Shown piece after piece: positions 23,753 through 32,268 of a DNA stretch of 60,652 nucleotides (positions are counted from its first letter, which is position 1; each line of letters starts with the position of its first letter). The notes below the pieces were generated by a model that saw nothing but the letters and a program-made list of their open reading frames with translations, was not told the origin of the DNA and made no database searches. Both the position numbers and the translations under genes were made by a program. The stretch spans positions 1 to 60,652 of IMG/VR virus record IMGVR_UViG_3300017989_000126. One strand, 5' to 3'. This DNA is from a virus.

Positions 23753-24214
23753 TCACTGGACCAGTGACCATTCCCTAAATGTCAAAGCTCTATTTCGCAT
23801 AACGTGAAAATAACGATCTAATTGAGCTTCGAATTTTGGATGAAGATTCAAATCTTTAATCTTATCCAAATCAACCCATTTGTATTCTGAATGCTCTTCG
23901 CTCAGAGATACGTCAAATGGCTCTTTAATGCGATAAAGATAAGTAGTCCAACGATGTGTTCCATCTTGGCTTTCAACGGCATCTATTCGATTTCCGGGGA
24001 TATTTGGAATACCTGTCTCTTCTTCTGTTTCACGAATAGCACAGGCAATCATCGATTCGCCTTTTTCGGCTTTTCCGCCCGGCAATCCCCAAGTTCCCTG
24101 ATGATCTCCTTCATCTCTCTTAAGTAAGAGAGTTTGCTTGCCATCAGTGAACATGATGCCAGCTCCTCTTTTGCCTTTGTATCTTGATCCGCCCTTACCA
24201 ATTCTATGATACAT
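23753..24214 (-). CDS. Nudix hydrolase
   Basis: 153 residues. The Nudix box is complete: GGKAEKGESMIACAIRETEE followed by ETG, i.e. G-x5-E-x7-RE-x2-EE-x-G, at about residues 46-68. Preceding strands 'LLLKRDEGDHQGTWGLPGG' are typical of MutT/ADP-sugar pyrophosphatases. It hydrolyses a nucleoside diphosphate linked to another group; NAD-, ADP-ribose- or cap-related substrates would suit the neighbouring NAD operon but cannot be assigned. It overlaps the methylase gene by 11 bases, and its GAGG ribosome site lies within that gene. Confidence 0.9.
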   Translation of the reverse strand: MYHRIGKGGSRYKGKRGAGIMFTDGKQTLLLKRDEGDHQGTWGLPGGKAEKGESMIACAIRETEEETGIPNIPGNRIDAVESQDGTHRWTTYLYRIKEPFDVSLSEEHSEYKWVDLDKIKDLNLHPKFEAQLDRYFHVMRNRALTFREWSLVQ

Positions 24215-25013
24215 GGTTCCTCACATACAAGCTGTGTTTGACTTCTACTTTACTGTCTGCCAAACGTTGAAAACCGTTTTCAATAAACACGTGTTTTGTA
24301 TATAGATCAATTGGAACATCAATTGTTTTATCAATGCCGTTTTCACTACCATTCAAAGAAAGAGCGTAATTACATTTCAAAGATCTCAACCAATCAAAAA
24401 GAAGATTGATATTGAAGTCTCCATAGTAATAAACTTCTTTAGACACATAAGGGGGGTCAAGGTACAAAAAATCTCCCGATTTTGCATTGACCTTTTGATA
24501 ATCTTTAACTTCAAACTTGATATCAACTTTGCCGAATTCGCAATTCCATTGATTAAGAATTGACTTTAAATTTTGAGGTCGAATTCCACTTCTTCTTAAA
24601 TGAAAGCCACTATTGAACTCGCCTTTTTTGTTGTAGCGAACTAAACCATTTCGACATGTTCTCAATAGAAAAAAGAATTTGAGAGGATCTTGGTCTTTGT
24701 TGAACTCGCTACGAGTTTCATAATAATAGTCTTTGCCTTTAGACTGTAATTTATGCCATCTAATTGTGTAGTCTTCAAAAAGTCGATTAGGATCATTTTG
24801 AACTAATTTCCAAATCTCTATAAGAGGTTTGTTGTGATCGCTGGCTCGATATTTTTTAGCAGCTTTGTTTTTTATTGCTTCATAAAGAACAGAAGCTCCC
24901 CCAAGAAATGGCTCGTAATATGTGTCTGTTTCTTTTGGGAAATGAAAAAGAATTCGTTCAGCTTGTAACCGCTTACTGCCTTTCCATTTTACGAGGACTT
25001 CATTTTGTTTCAT
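24204..25013 (-). CDS. dam: DNA adenine-N6 methyltransferase (Dam/D12 class)
   Basis: 269 residues, usual for Dam-like enzymes. The N-terminal WKGSKR and YYEPFLGGASVLYEAI (AdoMet-binding FxGG motif) and YLDPPYV (catalytic DPPY) lie in alpha-class order. It methylates adenine, probably in a short palindrome such as GATC (inference). It could protect phage DNA from host restriction or from the PD-(D/E)xK nuclease at 33.4 kb. The start overlaps the stop of the upstream gene (ATGA), and it is co-transcribed with the Nudix gene. Confidence 0.9.
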   Translation of the reverse strand: MKQNEVLVKWKGSKRLQAERILFHFPKETDTYYEPFLGGASVLYEAIKNKAAKKYRASDHNKPLIEIWKLVQNDPNRLFEDYTIRWHKLQSKGKDYYYETRSEFNKDQDPLKFFFLLRTCRNGLVRYNKKGEFNSGFHLRRSGIRPQNLKSILNQWNCEFGKVDIKFEVKDYQKVNAKSGDFLYLDPPYVSKEVYYYGDFNINLLFDWLRSLKCNYALSLNGSENGIDKTIDVPIDLYTKHVFIENGFQRLADSKVEVKHSLYVRNHVS

Positions 25014-25489
25014 TTGAAGGATTTCGGTCCCCGTTTCAGGGGAACAGCTTTCAGTTTTTGAACGTGACGATCAGGTGTATCCTTAAGAGAGTGCATCACG
25101 TTTTTAATATCCTTCACTATTTCAGCAGCATTGTCAGATTCGCATTTCTGCGTGTTGCCATCAGGAATAGAAACTGTTTTTCTATCTTTGTTCCAGAAAC
25201 CTTTAGAAATGAAATAACACTTTTGACTTGGGTTCCAAGAAACTACCCCTACATGTTCTCCGTCATCCCAGTTTCTTGAAGAAACTAGAAGTCTCAGTGG
25301 TTGCTCTTCAAATACCTGACGAACATGAAAATCTGACTTCTTTAAAGCAGCCGAAGCATACCCAAGGCAAATCTTAGCATAGTTCTTCAACACCTCATCA
25401 GCTTTAGTGCGATAATTCACTTCAACGCTGTATCTGGTATCTGCTTCGTTTAAAGGTTCTCTTTTAAGCCAATCAATGAAAGTTTCCAT
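25010..25489 (-). CDS. Putative virion/injected protein with capsid-targeting-like leader
   Basis: 159 residues starting METFIDWLKREPLNE, i.e. an amphipathic aromatic leader ending in L-N-E, followed by a compact alpha/beta domain with a C-terminal basic stretch (KLKAVPLKRGPKSFK). ATG 25489 is preferred; a longer frame upstream is a low-complexity poly-Phe extension produced by reading an A-run. It is divergent from the gene at 25512, with a TAATATATAG box between the two starts. By analogy with T4 internal proteins the leader could be cut by the prohead protease. The enzymatic role is unknown. Confidence 0.6.
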   Translation of the reverse strand: METFIDWLKREPLNEADTRYSVEVNYRTKADEVLKNYAKICLGYASAALKKSDFHVRQVFEEQPLRLLVSSRNWDDGEHVGVVSWNPSQKCYFISKGFWNKDRKTVSIPDGNTQKCESDNAAEIVKDIKNVMHSLKDTPDRHVQKLKAVPLKRGPKSFK

Positions 25490-25511
25490 ATCGCTAATAT
25501 ATAGTTGTATG

Positions 25512-25706
25512 ATGAAAACTTTTACACAATGGCTTGAAGCAAGATTGGCAGAAGAGGATGGAGGCGGTGGCGGTGGCGGTGGTACGGACACTGGTGCCAT
25601 AGCTACGCATCCTTCACCTTTGGGTTGCCAATGTAACTGTGGAACAAAAAAAAAGAAGAAAAAGACTAAGTCACGATCAAACTTTGGGTCTAGTGACAAT
25701 TCCTAA
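25512..25706 (+). CDS. Small Gly/Lys-rich protein with capsid-targeting-like leader
   Basis: 64 residues. The leader MKTFTQWLEARLAE ends in an LxE prohead-protease-type site and is very like the leader I recall for T4 internal protein III (MKTYQEFIAE). Eight glycines, a CQCNC cluster and a KKKKKKTK basic stretch follow. The overall plan (leader, Gly linker, basic tail) recurs at the C-terminus of the 1059-residue protein at 27462. TAATATATAG lies eight bases before the ATG. It could be a DNA-condensing internal head protein. Confidence 0.55.
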   Translation: MKTFTQWLEARLAEEDGGGGGGGGTDTGAIATHPSPLGCQCNCGTKKKKKKTKSRSNFGSSDNS

Positions 25707-26370
25707 TAATCTCAAATAATCGTCTACACCACCCGAAAATGCCGTACTACCAAATGTTGTTGCGTCAGTTACATCTTTGTTTTGCAGGCCCCTATGAAAT
25801 ATAGCACCTGTAGGAGTTAAATACAAACTTTCGATACCATAACGTAAGTTGTACACTTTAAATTCATAATCTCCATTCCCGTATTTGTCCTTCTTTTGAT
25901 TGTTCTCTCTTTGAGTGATCGGACGTAGGTTCTCTAAGCAGTTGATCAGCTTCAGGTCGTAAATCTTGTGCTGTATGAATGCTTCAATTGGGAAGATGTG
26001 GTCCAAGTGCCATCGCTTATCTTTAACATTATCCCAATTGGGATGATTTGTGATATGCTCCTGTAACTCCTTTGGGCCATAGCCAAGCATGTCACTGGTG
26101 CGACCAACCTTTTCTTTGTCGGTTGCCTTGAGTGAACTTTGAAGTGCTTTGTAGCATCGCTTCCGAAAAGTTCTATCGAGCTTCAGTTTTTCACGATCAT
26201 CCACCCAATTATGGTGGTTTGAACCTCTTAGTTTTTCAAGGCCACATTCTTTGTGTGTTTCCACATGAACATTGATACTTCATTTTGTTCATGCAACCAG
26301 TGTATTTATCTAAAAGTTCGCACCCTCCGGCACGGAACAAATCAGCCATTTCAGCAGTTGTGTATTTCAT
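25677..26370 (-). pseudogene. HNH homing endonuclease split by a frameshift
   Basis: Starting at 26370 (MKYTTAEMADLFRAGGCELL) the frame encodes a zinc-ribbon-like YQCSCGN module and stops at a TGA near 26236. The rest continues in another frame from about 26264, with LRGSNHHNW and the HNH core (WHLDHIFPIEAF, LENLRPITQREN) closely matching the endonuclease at 254-817. A +1 shift at TGG CCT TGA would join the parts. The C-terminal 45 residues or so (TPTGAIFHRG onward) have no counterpart in the other HNH. It lies directly behind the neck gene, a typical invasion site. Confidence 0.75.
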
Positions 26371-26402
26371 AGCTACATCATCGTAGTAAGAATAAATATA
26401 CT

Positions 26403-27419
26403 TTAGTCCACTGTGATGGGATTCGTATATTTTTCCCAAATTGGCTTGATATAGTTTTCGAAGATTGCCTTGAAAGCCCAGACAAGTCCGGCATCCATGG
26501 TAATGGGCAGAAAATCGCCATAACGATATAAAAGATCTTCTTGCCATTGTTTTTTCATTTCCCAACCTTGTTGCTTCATGTAATCTCCATCCAATTGCAT
26601 ACCACCACCCGGACCCGGTGGTTGAGCATACTTACCTCGAACATGACCAAGCATAATCATTGCATGAGCTAAAGCTCCTTCCTGCATCGCTTGTGTCACT
26701 TCTTTCCAGTCTTTGCATTTTTGAAGATAATGAACAATTACAAGCTGAGGCTTGTAAGGAGTTGGGTAAATTTTAATGTGGCGACGATCAGCGACCCATT
26801 CCCAACCGCCAATATTGCTGCTAAGTCGTGAGAACATTTGCTCATACTGTTTGTAGAGCACCCATTCACCGGCACGTCCCCAAATTGGCTGAATTGGGTC
26901 GATCATTCCACCTTGAATGCTGGAATATGCACCACCCGGATAGAAATATTCAATGGGAATTGCTCCATCAAGGTCAGATGCTTGAAACGCAAAGCTACCC
27001 TGTTCTTTGTAAAATACATTGCGAATCATGCCAATATCATCAGGCATTTTATACACAGACTGGCCGGGAATTGCTCTGAAAGTGTAATAATCATAATGAT
27101 CTCGACCAGCATATTCTTCAAAAACAGCTAATGATTGATCGACTGCCAAATCTAATTGTTGTTCGTCTAATTCTACTTTAACTACAGGTGCACCAAGCAT
27201 CAATAAAACATAGTCTTTAATGTCCTCACGAACTTTCTCACGATAAGTTCTACGAGTCATATTAGGACGGTCATGTGGAGCAACTGGTGAATTACAACCT
27301 CCAATGCTGCCGCATGTTGAAGCTTTAGATTTAGTGCCTCCTACTGTGCAGGTGGCATCATCAAACGATCTTTGAGAAGGTCGATTTATTACTAAGGTAT
27401 TTGATCCGCAATTTGCCAT
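26403..27419 (-). CDS. Neck protein, T4 gp13-like
   Basis: 338 residues. After a Ser/Thr/Cys-rich N-terminal extension (about 50 residues) the chain reads 'REDIKDYVLLMLGAPVVKVEL', the pattern of gp13-type head-completion proteins (KDY.LR.LGAPV..V.L), followed by an acidic helix and a Tyr/Trp-rich beta region. T4 gp13 (about 309 residues) with gp14 closes the filled head for tail joining. It is divergent from the large gene at 27462 with a CTATATAG box between. An HNH pseudogene follows immediately. Confidence 0.7.
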   Translation of the reverse strand: MANCGSNTLVINRPSQRSFDDATCTVGGTKSKASTCGSIGGCNSPVAPHDRPNMTRRTYREKVREDIKDYVLLMLGAPVVKVELDEQQLDLAVDQSLAVFEEYAGRDHYDYYTFRAIPGQSVYKMPDDIGMIRNVFYKEQGSFAFQASDLDGAIPIEYFYPGGAYSSIQGGMIDPIQPIWGRAGEWVLYKQYEQMFSRLSSNIGGWEWVADRRHIKIYPTPYKPQLVIVHYLQKCKDWKEVTQAMQEGALAHAMIMLGHVRGKYAQPPGPGGGMQLDGDYMKQQGWEMKKQWQEDLLYRYGDFLPITMDAGLVWAFKAIFENYIKPIWEKYTNPITVD

Positions 27420-27428
27420 GATAAATCT

Positions 27429-27436
27429 ATATAGTT
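27429..27436. promoter_or_regulatory. Candidate late promoter box (TATATAG)
   Basis: CTATATAG lies between the divergent neck gene and the large gene at 27462. Similar TATATA boxes lie close ahead of many virion-type genes in this window and recall the T4 late consensus TATAAATA. A gp55-like sigma is encoded at 42.2 kb. Confidence 0.35.
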
Positions 27437-27461
27437 GTGATAACGAAATAAGGTAATGTAC

Positions 27462-30400
27462 ATGTCGTCTTTCAGAAATCTTTTCAACGATGAATTAAAG
27501 AAAACAACTCCTCTCTGGATGGAGATGGGGATAGGAACCACGCCCAAAGTAGAAAACAAGGGTTGGATGGCTCAATTGTCCCCTGCGGCAAGAAATCTTC
27601 TTAGTATGGCTCCCAAAACAAAAGAAGACGACAAAGATAAAAATAACAGAGGATTGAAACAAGGTAAAGACGTTGTCAATCAGGCTAAAATTGCTTATTG
27701 GCTATTTCATGATGGTCTATATGAAGCCTCTCAAGAAAGGGCTAAGTTTACAAAAAGAGTCAACGAGCAACTTCCTCCAGAACAACAAGTACATGAAGTT
27801 TATGTGTTTGCCGAACAAGCACACAAAAAATTTCCAGCACTTGCCAAACTTTGGAATGAAAGCATGAAACAAGAATGGTTTAGCAACCATGAACCTAAAA
27901 TGCTGGAATCCATGGGTTTGATTATGGATCTGCAAAAAGTCAATGAGATTATTCGTGAGTTTGGCGGTGAAGAATTTTATTTTGGTGGACTTAATGGCTT
28001 CATGCCTTGGTTGGAATCTGCACAGTGGGAAGGTGCACCAAAAATGTCCTTCAAAGAGCCTTTTGACCAACAGGGACCGGATCTTTCTCAAGGTAAACTT
28101 CACATCGATGATGACAGCGGTCAGTCATTTTATGAATTCAAAGGACTTCAGGCTCCTAATGAAATAGTATATTTTCAAAACCCAATTAAAAACGCTTTAG
28201 TAAAAATGGACCGTGCTATGGAGTCCGATGAAGGCAAAGCGTTTACTGAATTCCAGAAAAGCTTAAAAACTTCTAAGATTAAAAGTAGAGATTATTCTTA
28301 CGGGTCGCAATATGACGCTGATAATAAGTTTAGCGGAAAAGATGGAATGCTGCCTGTAGATGATAATGGATATGATGATAAGGTATACGAACACATTAAG
28401 AAAATGGTTGCGTATGGACTAAAGCTGCCTTACGTCTCCAAGCAAAGTATCGATTTTTTCCCTCCTGAAAACAGAGCTTTCATGAAGGGAAATAAAACGT
28501 TTTATTATCTTTCTCCCGAACAGCAAAAGGAAGCCTATGAAAATTTCATTTCAGGGGCTTCTATGAACAATAAAGTCATGGCTAGGATAAACAATCCAGT
28601 CACAGGAGCAAGATGGCATATTGCAGGAATCATTAACACCGCTGCAAAAAAACTAAAATTACCAGCTACCAAATTGACATTGTATCGACCAGAAGGAATT
28701 GATTATAGCCAATTTGCTTATGTCGAAAAGCAGGATGAAGTAGATGAAAAAGGCAGCACATTGTATCACATCACTCAAGCTCTTGGTGATGGTTGGAATT
28801 GGGATTTAACTGATGAAGAAAAATCAGAAGGACGTGAAATTCCAAGTTCTAAAAGAAGACAAGCTACAATTAGACTAGGAAGTAAACGATCAGGCAGCAA
28901 AAAATACACTTTCAAAAAGAACAATGAAACAGGTCTGTTTCATTTGGTGAAACCAACAAAAGAACCTTGTGGCCCAGAGGGCTGTGGGCTTATTGGTGTT
29001 GATTTTGGAATTAACACCAACACACAAGGAAAAATGAGAACAGTGCCCCTTCCAACCCCGGAAGCAACAGAAGATGCTTTGCAGGACATGGTAATCAATC
29101 CAGAGAATTGGGGAGAAAGAGAAGGTACAAGTGCATCAAACGTAATGGATCTTCCAGCAGTTAAATCTGCTGTCAGAAGAGGTATATCAGCAGCTAAAAG
29201 CCGAGGGGTTGCAGACCCGGATGAAGGCAATGCTTTCACCGCTGCTGTAATATGGCTTCAAAACAATCTTGGTGATGGCCATATAAAAATCGGAAATCTA
29301 AACAATACTAAATTCATTGAAAAACTACAAGAACTAGAAAATGTAGATTACAAAAAAATTGATGCATTGTTTAAATCAGGGAAAGAACCTCAATCAATTG
29401 ATCCTTCTAATGAAGAAACTTATTTCCCAGAGGATATTACAAAAGCTCTTTTGAAAAATGGAAAAGAGTGGAGAATTTATCAAATGTCTTCATTCATCGC
29501 CAGAGTTGCTACAGGAGAAGAATCGCTTGATGATAAAATGGTTCAGCAAAGTGCATTGGCAGATGAAGATGGAAAAGGCATTGAGGCTGGAGATAATCAA
29601 AGAGTAGGAGCAACGGAACGTGAAGGTAAAATGGCAATGACATTTACCAGCAACCGTGCTCGTAAATTCAATGCTATTACTGGTTCAAAAACTGGTGTTA
29701 CCGAAGTAGATCCCAGCACCATTTCATTCGATAAAGTCATGGACATGATCCGAAAAAGATCAGAACCGTTTATCAACATCACAAGACTTGAAAAACAAGG
29801 CTACAGTGATGATTATGCCAATGCTTTCAAAAATACAATAAGCATGCTTGATGCAAACGATCTACAAAGTGGCCCAATTCGAGCTTTGAAAAACGCTCAA
29901 AATTCAAGTAGCGAAGATGAAAAATTAGGTATTGTTGACGGAGTTCATGATTATTTTGTGGAATTAGTGAACTCTGTCATGCGTGTACCTGATCCATCTG
30001 AAGAAGTTGAAACTATGATTTTCACACTTGCTTCAGTTTTAAGACAAACCATACCAAAGCTAAAAGCCTTAGACAGCAATGGCTTGATTGCAGATAGTGG
30101 GATTGATCAAATTGCCGATGAGGTTTCTAAAAGAACCAAAACAACAAATGTGCCTCAACAAGATATACGTCAGTTGCCTCAACAAGGTGATGCTGCAATG
30201 TTCAAGGCAGCAATGCAGGATGCTATTCAGGCTCATCAATATGGATATGGAAGTATGAATGATTTTCTGGCACAAGTGTATCAAAATGACAACTGGTCAA
30301 GAATGTGGCAAAAGGTCATGCAAAGTGACCCTGAACTACAACACTATCAGCAACAATATCAGCAACAATATCAGCACCAACAACAGCAACAACCTCAGAT

Positions 30401-30641
30401 AAGGAAAGTAGCAGAAAGTCTTATAAAGGTAACTAAATTTTCTGAATGGATGGACTCTTTAAAAGAGACTGATGCTGTTTATGACGGAACGCCTGCTAAA
30501 GATGGAGGTGGATTTAATTGGTGGGGAGCTGTTGGCTCTCCCGGTGGAGTAAGCATTTCAGGTGAAGCTGATAATGCAGAAGAAGATCCAACAGGCAAAG
30601 GAAAGAAACGTGGAAAAAGAAGAACAAGAAAAAAGAAGTAA
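27462..30641 (+). CDS. Large (1059-residue) putative virion protein
   Basis: No family recognised. It starts MSSFRNLFNDELKK with AAGG eight bases upstream, so ATG 27462 is preferred to 27456. The sequence is mixed alpha/beta with a Cys pair (PCGPEGCG) near residue 505. A Gln/Tyr-rich stretch lies at about 960-980. The last 75 residues consist of KFSEWMDSLKE (leader-like, ending LxE), a Gly-rich segment and a GKGKKRGKRRTRKKK tail. That tail has the plan of the small protein at 25512, as if a second polypeptide had been fused on. The neighbouring neck gene and the basic end suggest a head-interior or portal-proximal protein. Confidence 0.6.
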   Translation: MSSFRNLFNDELKKTTPLWMEMGIGTTPKVENKGWMAQLSPAARNLLSMAPKTKEDDKDKNNRGLKQGKDVVNQAKIAYWLFHDGLYEASQERAKFTKRVNEQLPPEQQVHEVYVFAEQAHKKFPALAKLWNESMKQEWFSNHEPKMLESMGLIMDLQKVNEIIREFGGEEFYFGGLNGFMPWLESAQWEGAPKMSFKEPFDQQGPDLSQGKLHIDDDSGQSFYEFKGLQAPNEIVYFQNPIKNALVKMDRAMESDEGKAFTEFQKSLKTSKIKSRDYSYGSQYDADNKFSGKDGMLPVDDNGYDDKVYEHIKKMVAYGLKLPYVSKQSIDFFPPENRAFMKGNKTFYYLSPEQQKEAYENFISGASMNNKVMARINNPVTGARWHIAGIINTAAKKLKLPATKLTLYRPEGIDYSQFAYVEKQDEVDEKGSTLYHITQALGDGWNWDLTDEEKSEGREIPSSKRRQATIRLGSKRSGSKKYTFKKNNETGLFHLVKPTKEPCGPEGCGLIGVDFGINTNTQGKMRTVPLPTPEATEDALQDMVINPENWGEREGTSASNVMDLPAVKSAVRRGISAAKSRGVADPDEGNAFTAAVIWLQNNLGDGHIKIGNLNNTKFIEKLQELENVDYKKIDALFKSGKEPQSIDPSNEETYFPEDITKALLKNGKEWRIYQMSSFIARVATGEESLDDKMVQQSALADEDGKGIEAGDNQRVGATEREGKMAMTFTSNRARKFNAITGSKTGVTEVDPSTISFDKVMDMIRKRSEPFINITRLEKQGYSDDYANAFKNTISMLDANDLQSGPIRALKNAQNSSSEDEKLGIVDGVHDYFVELVNSVMRVPDPSEEVETMIFTLASVLRQTIPKLKALDSNGLIADSGIDQIADEVSKRTKTTNVPQQDIRQLPQQGDAAMFKAAMQDAIQAHQYGYGSMNDFLAQVYQNDNWSRMWQKVMQSDPELQHYQQQYQQQYQHQQQQQPQIRKVAESLIKVTKFSEWMDSLKETDAVYDGTPAKDGGGFNWWGAVGSPGGVSISGEADNAEEDPTGKGKKRGKRRTRKKK

Positions 30642-30642
30642 A

Positions 30643-30912
30643 ATGATGAGCTATATGGCCAACCCAAGGTCATTTACCATTAAAAAATGGACTTCTCAAC
30701 TTCTCAAAGCATTTTACAGCGACAAACATGATCAAATCATAGATCGAGTTTCCACTTCTCTTTTAACAGATGGAGATGTTCAGGACTTTGGCAAACTTTT
30801 GGGTGCCATTTATGAAAGTGGATATCGTAAAGCAGTTAAAGAGTTACAGGGTCAAATTGAAGATCTTGGATATAAAGTCGATGTTAAAACTCAAGTAGAA
30901 GACATCAACTGA
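30643..30912 (+). CDS. Small helical hypothetical protein
   Basis: 89 residues, starting one base after the stop of the large gene. SFTIKKWTSQLLKAFYS at the N-terminus is amphipathic, then a helix-rich body and 'ELQGQIEDLGYKVDVKTQVE' at the end. The start could be any of three nearby ATGs (30643, 30646, 30655). It converges with the minus-strand gene at 30905 (8-base overlap). Co-transcription with the 1059-residue gene suggests a virion or assembly partner. Confidence 0.55.
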   Translation: MMSYMANPRSFTIKKWTSQLLKAFYSDKHDQIIDRVSTSLLTDGDVQDFGKLLGAIYESGYRKAVKELQGQIEDLGYKVDVKTQVEDIN

Positions 30913-31525
30913 AATCAGGATTCACATCAGATGTGATAGCTGAAACTAAGTAACCTCCTGATTTTGGCTCAACTTCTGTTACTCTCCACCATCTTTTAGA
31001 TTCATCTTGAGGATAAATCACAGATTCTTTAGAGACTTCACTTGTAGTCCATAGTTCGATATCAAAATCTGTTTGTTTTGATATCACCGCTGCAAATTTG
31101 ACTTTATTTCCATATGTGATTCTTTCATAAGAATCGCCATAGAGTTCATCTTTGATTTGAGTTTTGATTGCAGGAGCACAATGAACCATCACTTTGTTCT
31201 TTTGAAGAAACTCCATTGTTTTTTTATCAAAATCAATTTTGTTTTCTTCTAAAGATTGAATTTCAGGTTCTGGTTCTACTTTTTTAGGTTCTTCAATTAC
31301 AGGCTCTGCAACATTTTCTTCTAATCCCAGCTCTTCTGCAATGTCAACTACATCATAATCTTTCTTGAATTGTTCGATTGGGTTGTTTTCATCTTCTTTA
31401 ACGTCTTCTTTCCATCCAAAATTAATGAGCTTAACATTGTCCGAATTCCATTCGGATTGTTCTTTCATCAAGGGATTTGGACCCCTAAGTTTATACACGT
31501 TTCCATCTCGATCTTTAATCGCCAT
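30905..31525 (-). CDS. Hypothetical protein with MAI..DGxVY N-terminus
   Basis: 206 residues. The first 25 (MAIKDRDGNVYKLRGPNP) resemble the start of the protein at 34679 (MAIRNPDGSVYR), a pattern I also associate with T4-like phage structural proteins. A Glu/Pro-rich linker (about 75-110) and a C-terminal beta-rich domain (about 115-206, ESKRWWRVTEV) follow. It overlaps the upstream HTH gene by 11 bases. The likely role is virion-associated; confidence in function is low. Confidence 0.6.
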   Translation of the reverse strand: MAIKDRDGNVYKLRGPNPLMKEQSEWNSDNVKLINFGWKEDVKEDENNPIEQFKKDYDVVDIAEELGLEENVAEPVIEEPKKVEPEPEIQSLEENKIDFDKKTMEFLQKNKVMVHCAPAIKTQIKDELYGDSYERITYGNKVKFAAVISKQTDFDIELWTTSEVSKESVIYPQDESKRWWRVTEVEPKSGGYLVSAITSDVNPDFS

Positions 31526-31736
31526 GCTGATATCCCACTTTTACCTTTGCCTCACCGCTAATTTTGATTTCTGAAGATTGTTTATGAATTTCATTGTTGA
31601 TTATCTTACAAACAGTCGATTGGCTGATTTCGAACAAATCAGCCAGTTTTTTCTGCGTGTAATCCCCTTTACTATAAAGACATCTGATTTCTTTGATTGT
31701 GTCTGATGTAAGATTTTTAGGGCCTCTTTTTGTCAT
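31515..31736 (-). CDS. Small helix-turn-helix DNA-binding protein
   Basis: 73 residues. 'DTIKEIRCLYSKGDYTQKKL' followed by ADLFEISQSTVCKIINNE is a Fis/Hin-type helix-turn-helix (residues about 9-47). It resembles the HTH modules attached to phage homing endonucleases and also stand-alone regulators. GGAG precedes the ATG. A TATATAC box lies in the 74-base divergent region toward the gene at 31810. It may regulate its neighbours, or be the leftover recognition domain of an endonuclease. Confidence 0.6.
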   Translation of the reverse strand: MTKRGPKNLTSDTIKEIRCLYSKGDYTQKKLADLFEISQSTVCKIINNEIHKQSSEIKISGEAKVKVGYQHGD

Positions 31737-31809
31737 TTGAATATTCTCCAAATAATTCAATTTCACATTAGTATATACAGGAAATTGAATATTTAAGGAG
31801 ATCCTTTCT

Positions 31810-32208
31810 ATGTCTCTCGTGTGCCCTAATGAAAAAGGTGAATATTTGCTCCTACAGTACATTGTAGGAATCACAACAGCGGACAATCCAGTTCTGCACC
31901 TTTATTCGACAGATACTACGCCAACAGATTCAACTGTTATTGGTGATTTGACAGAAGTTGCTTCAACAGGCTATGCGGCAATAACGCTAACATCCACCAA
32001 CTGGACCACTACACAATCTGCTGGTGTAACCACAGCTATTTTCAGTGAGCAAACATTTACTTTTGGTACAACCACAACTGCGTATGGCTACTATGTCACA
32101 GACGAATCCGGCAACTTGCTTTGGTTGGAAAGATTCAGTGGTGCTCCATTCTCAATCCCATCTGGCGGTGGAACTATAAGTATCACTACCAAGCTTACGC
32201 TTTCTTGA
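31810..32208 (+). CDS. Phage structural protein (Thr-rich beta protein)
   Basis: 132 residues with an AAGGAG ribosome site. It has the look of a conserved phage virion protein family: 'LLLQYIVGI....NPVLHLYSTD.TP', 'STGYAAITL', 'FTFGTTTTAYGYYVTDESGN' and 'LLWLERFSGAPFSI', ending in alternating Thr/Ser strands. All-beta and Thr-rich, it is probably a head decoration or tail surface protein. It has its own box upstream and an endonuclease gene downstream. The family is remembered from sequence style, not verified. Confidence 0.6.
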   Translation: MSLVCPNEKGEYLLLQYIVGITTADNPVLHLYSTDTTPTDSTVIGDLTEVASTGYAAITLTSTNWTTTQSAGVTTAIFSEQTFTFGTTTTAYGYYVTDESGNLLWLERFSGAPFSIPSGGGTISITTKLTLS

Positions 32209-32268
32209 TTTCTGCAAAGTTTACTTAAAAATAAATTCATGATTACTATCATAATGTTGGAGGTAATC

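Noticed and set aside
25490-25699. N-terminal extension of the minus-strand gene at 25010
   Set aside because: It translates an A-run as poly-Phe and runs through the opposite-strand small gene; the internal ATG 25489 gives the leader-like start.
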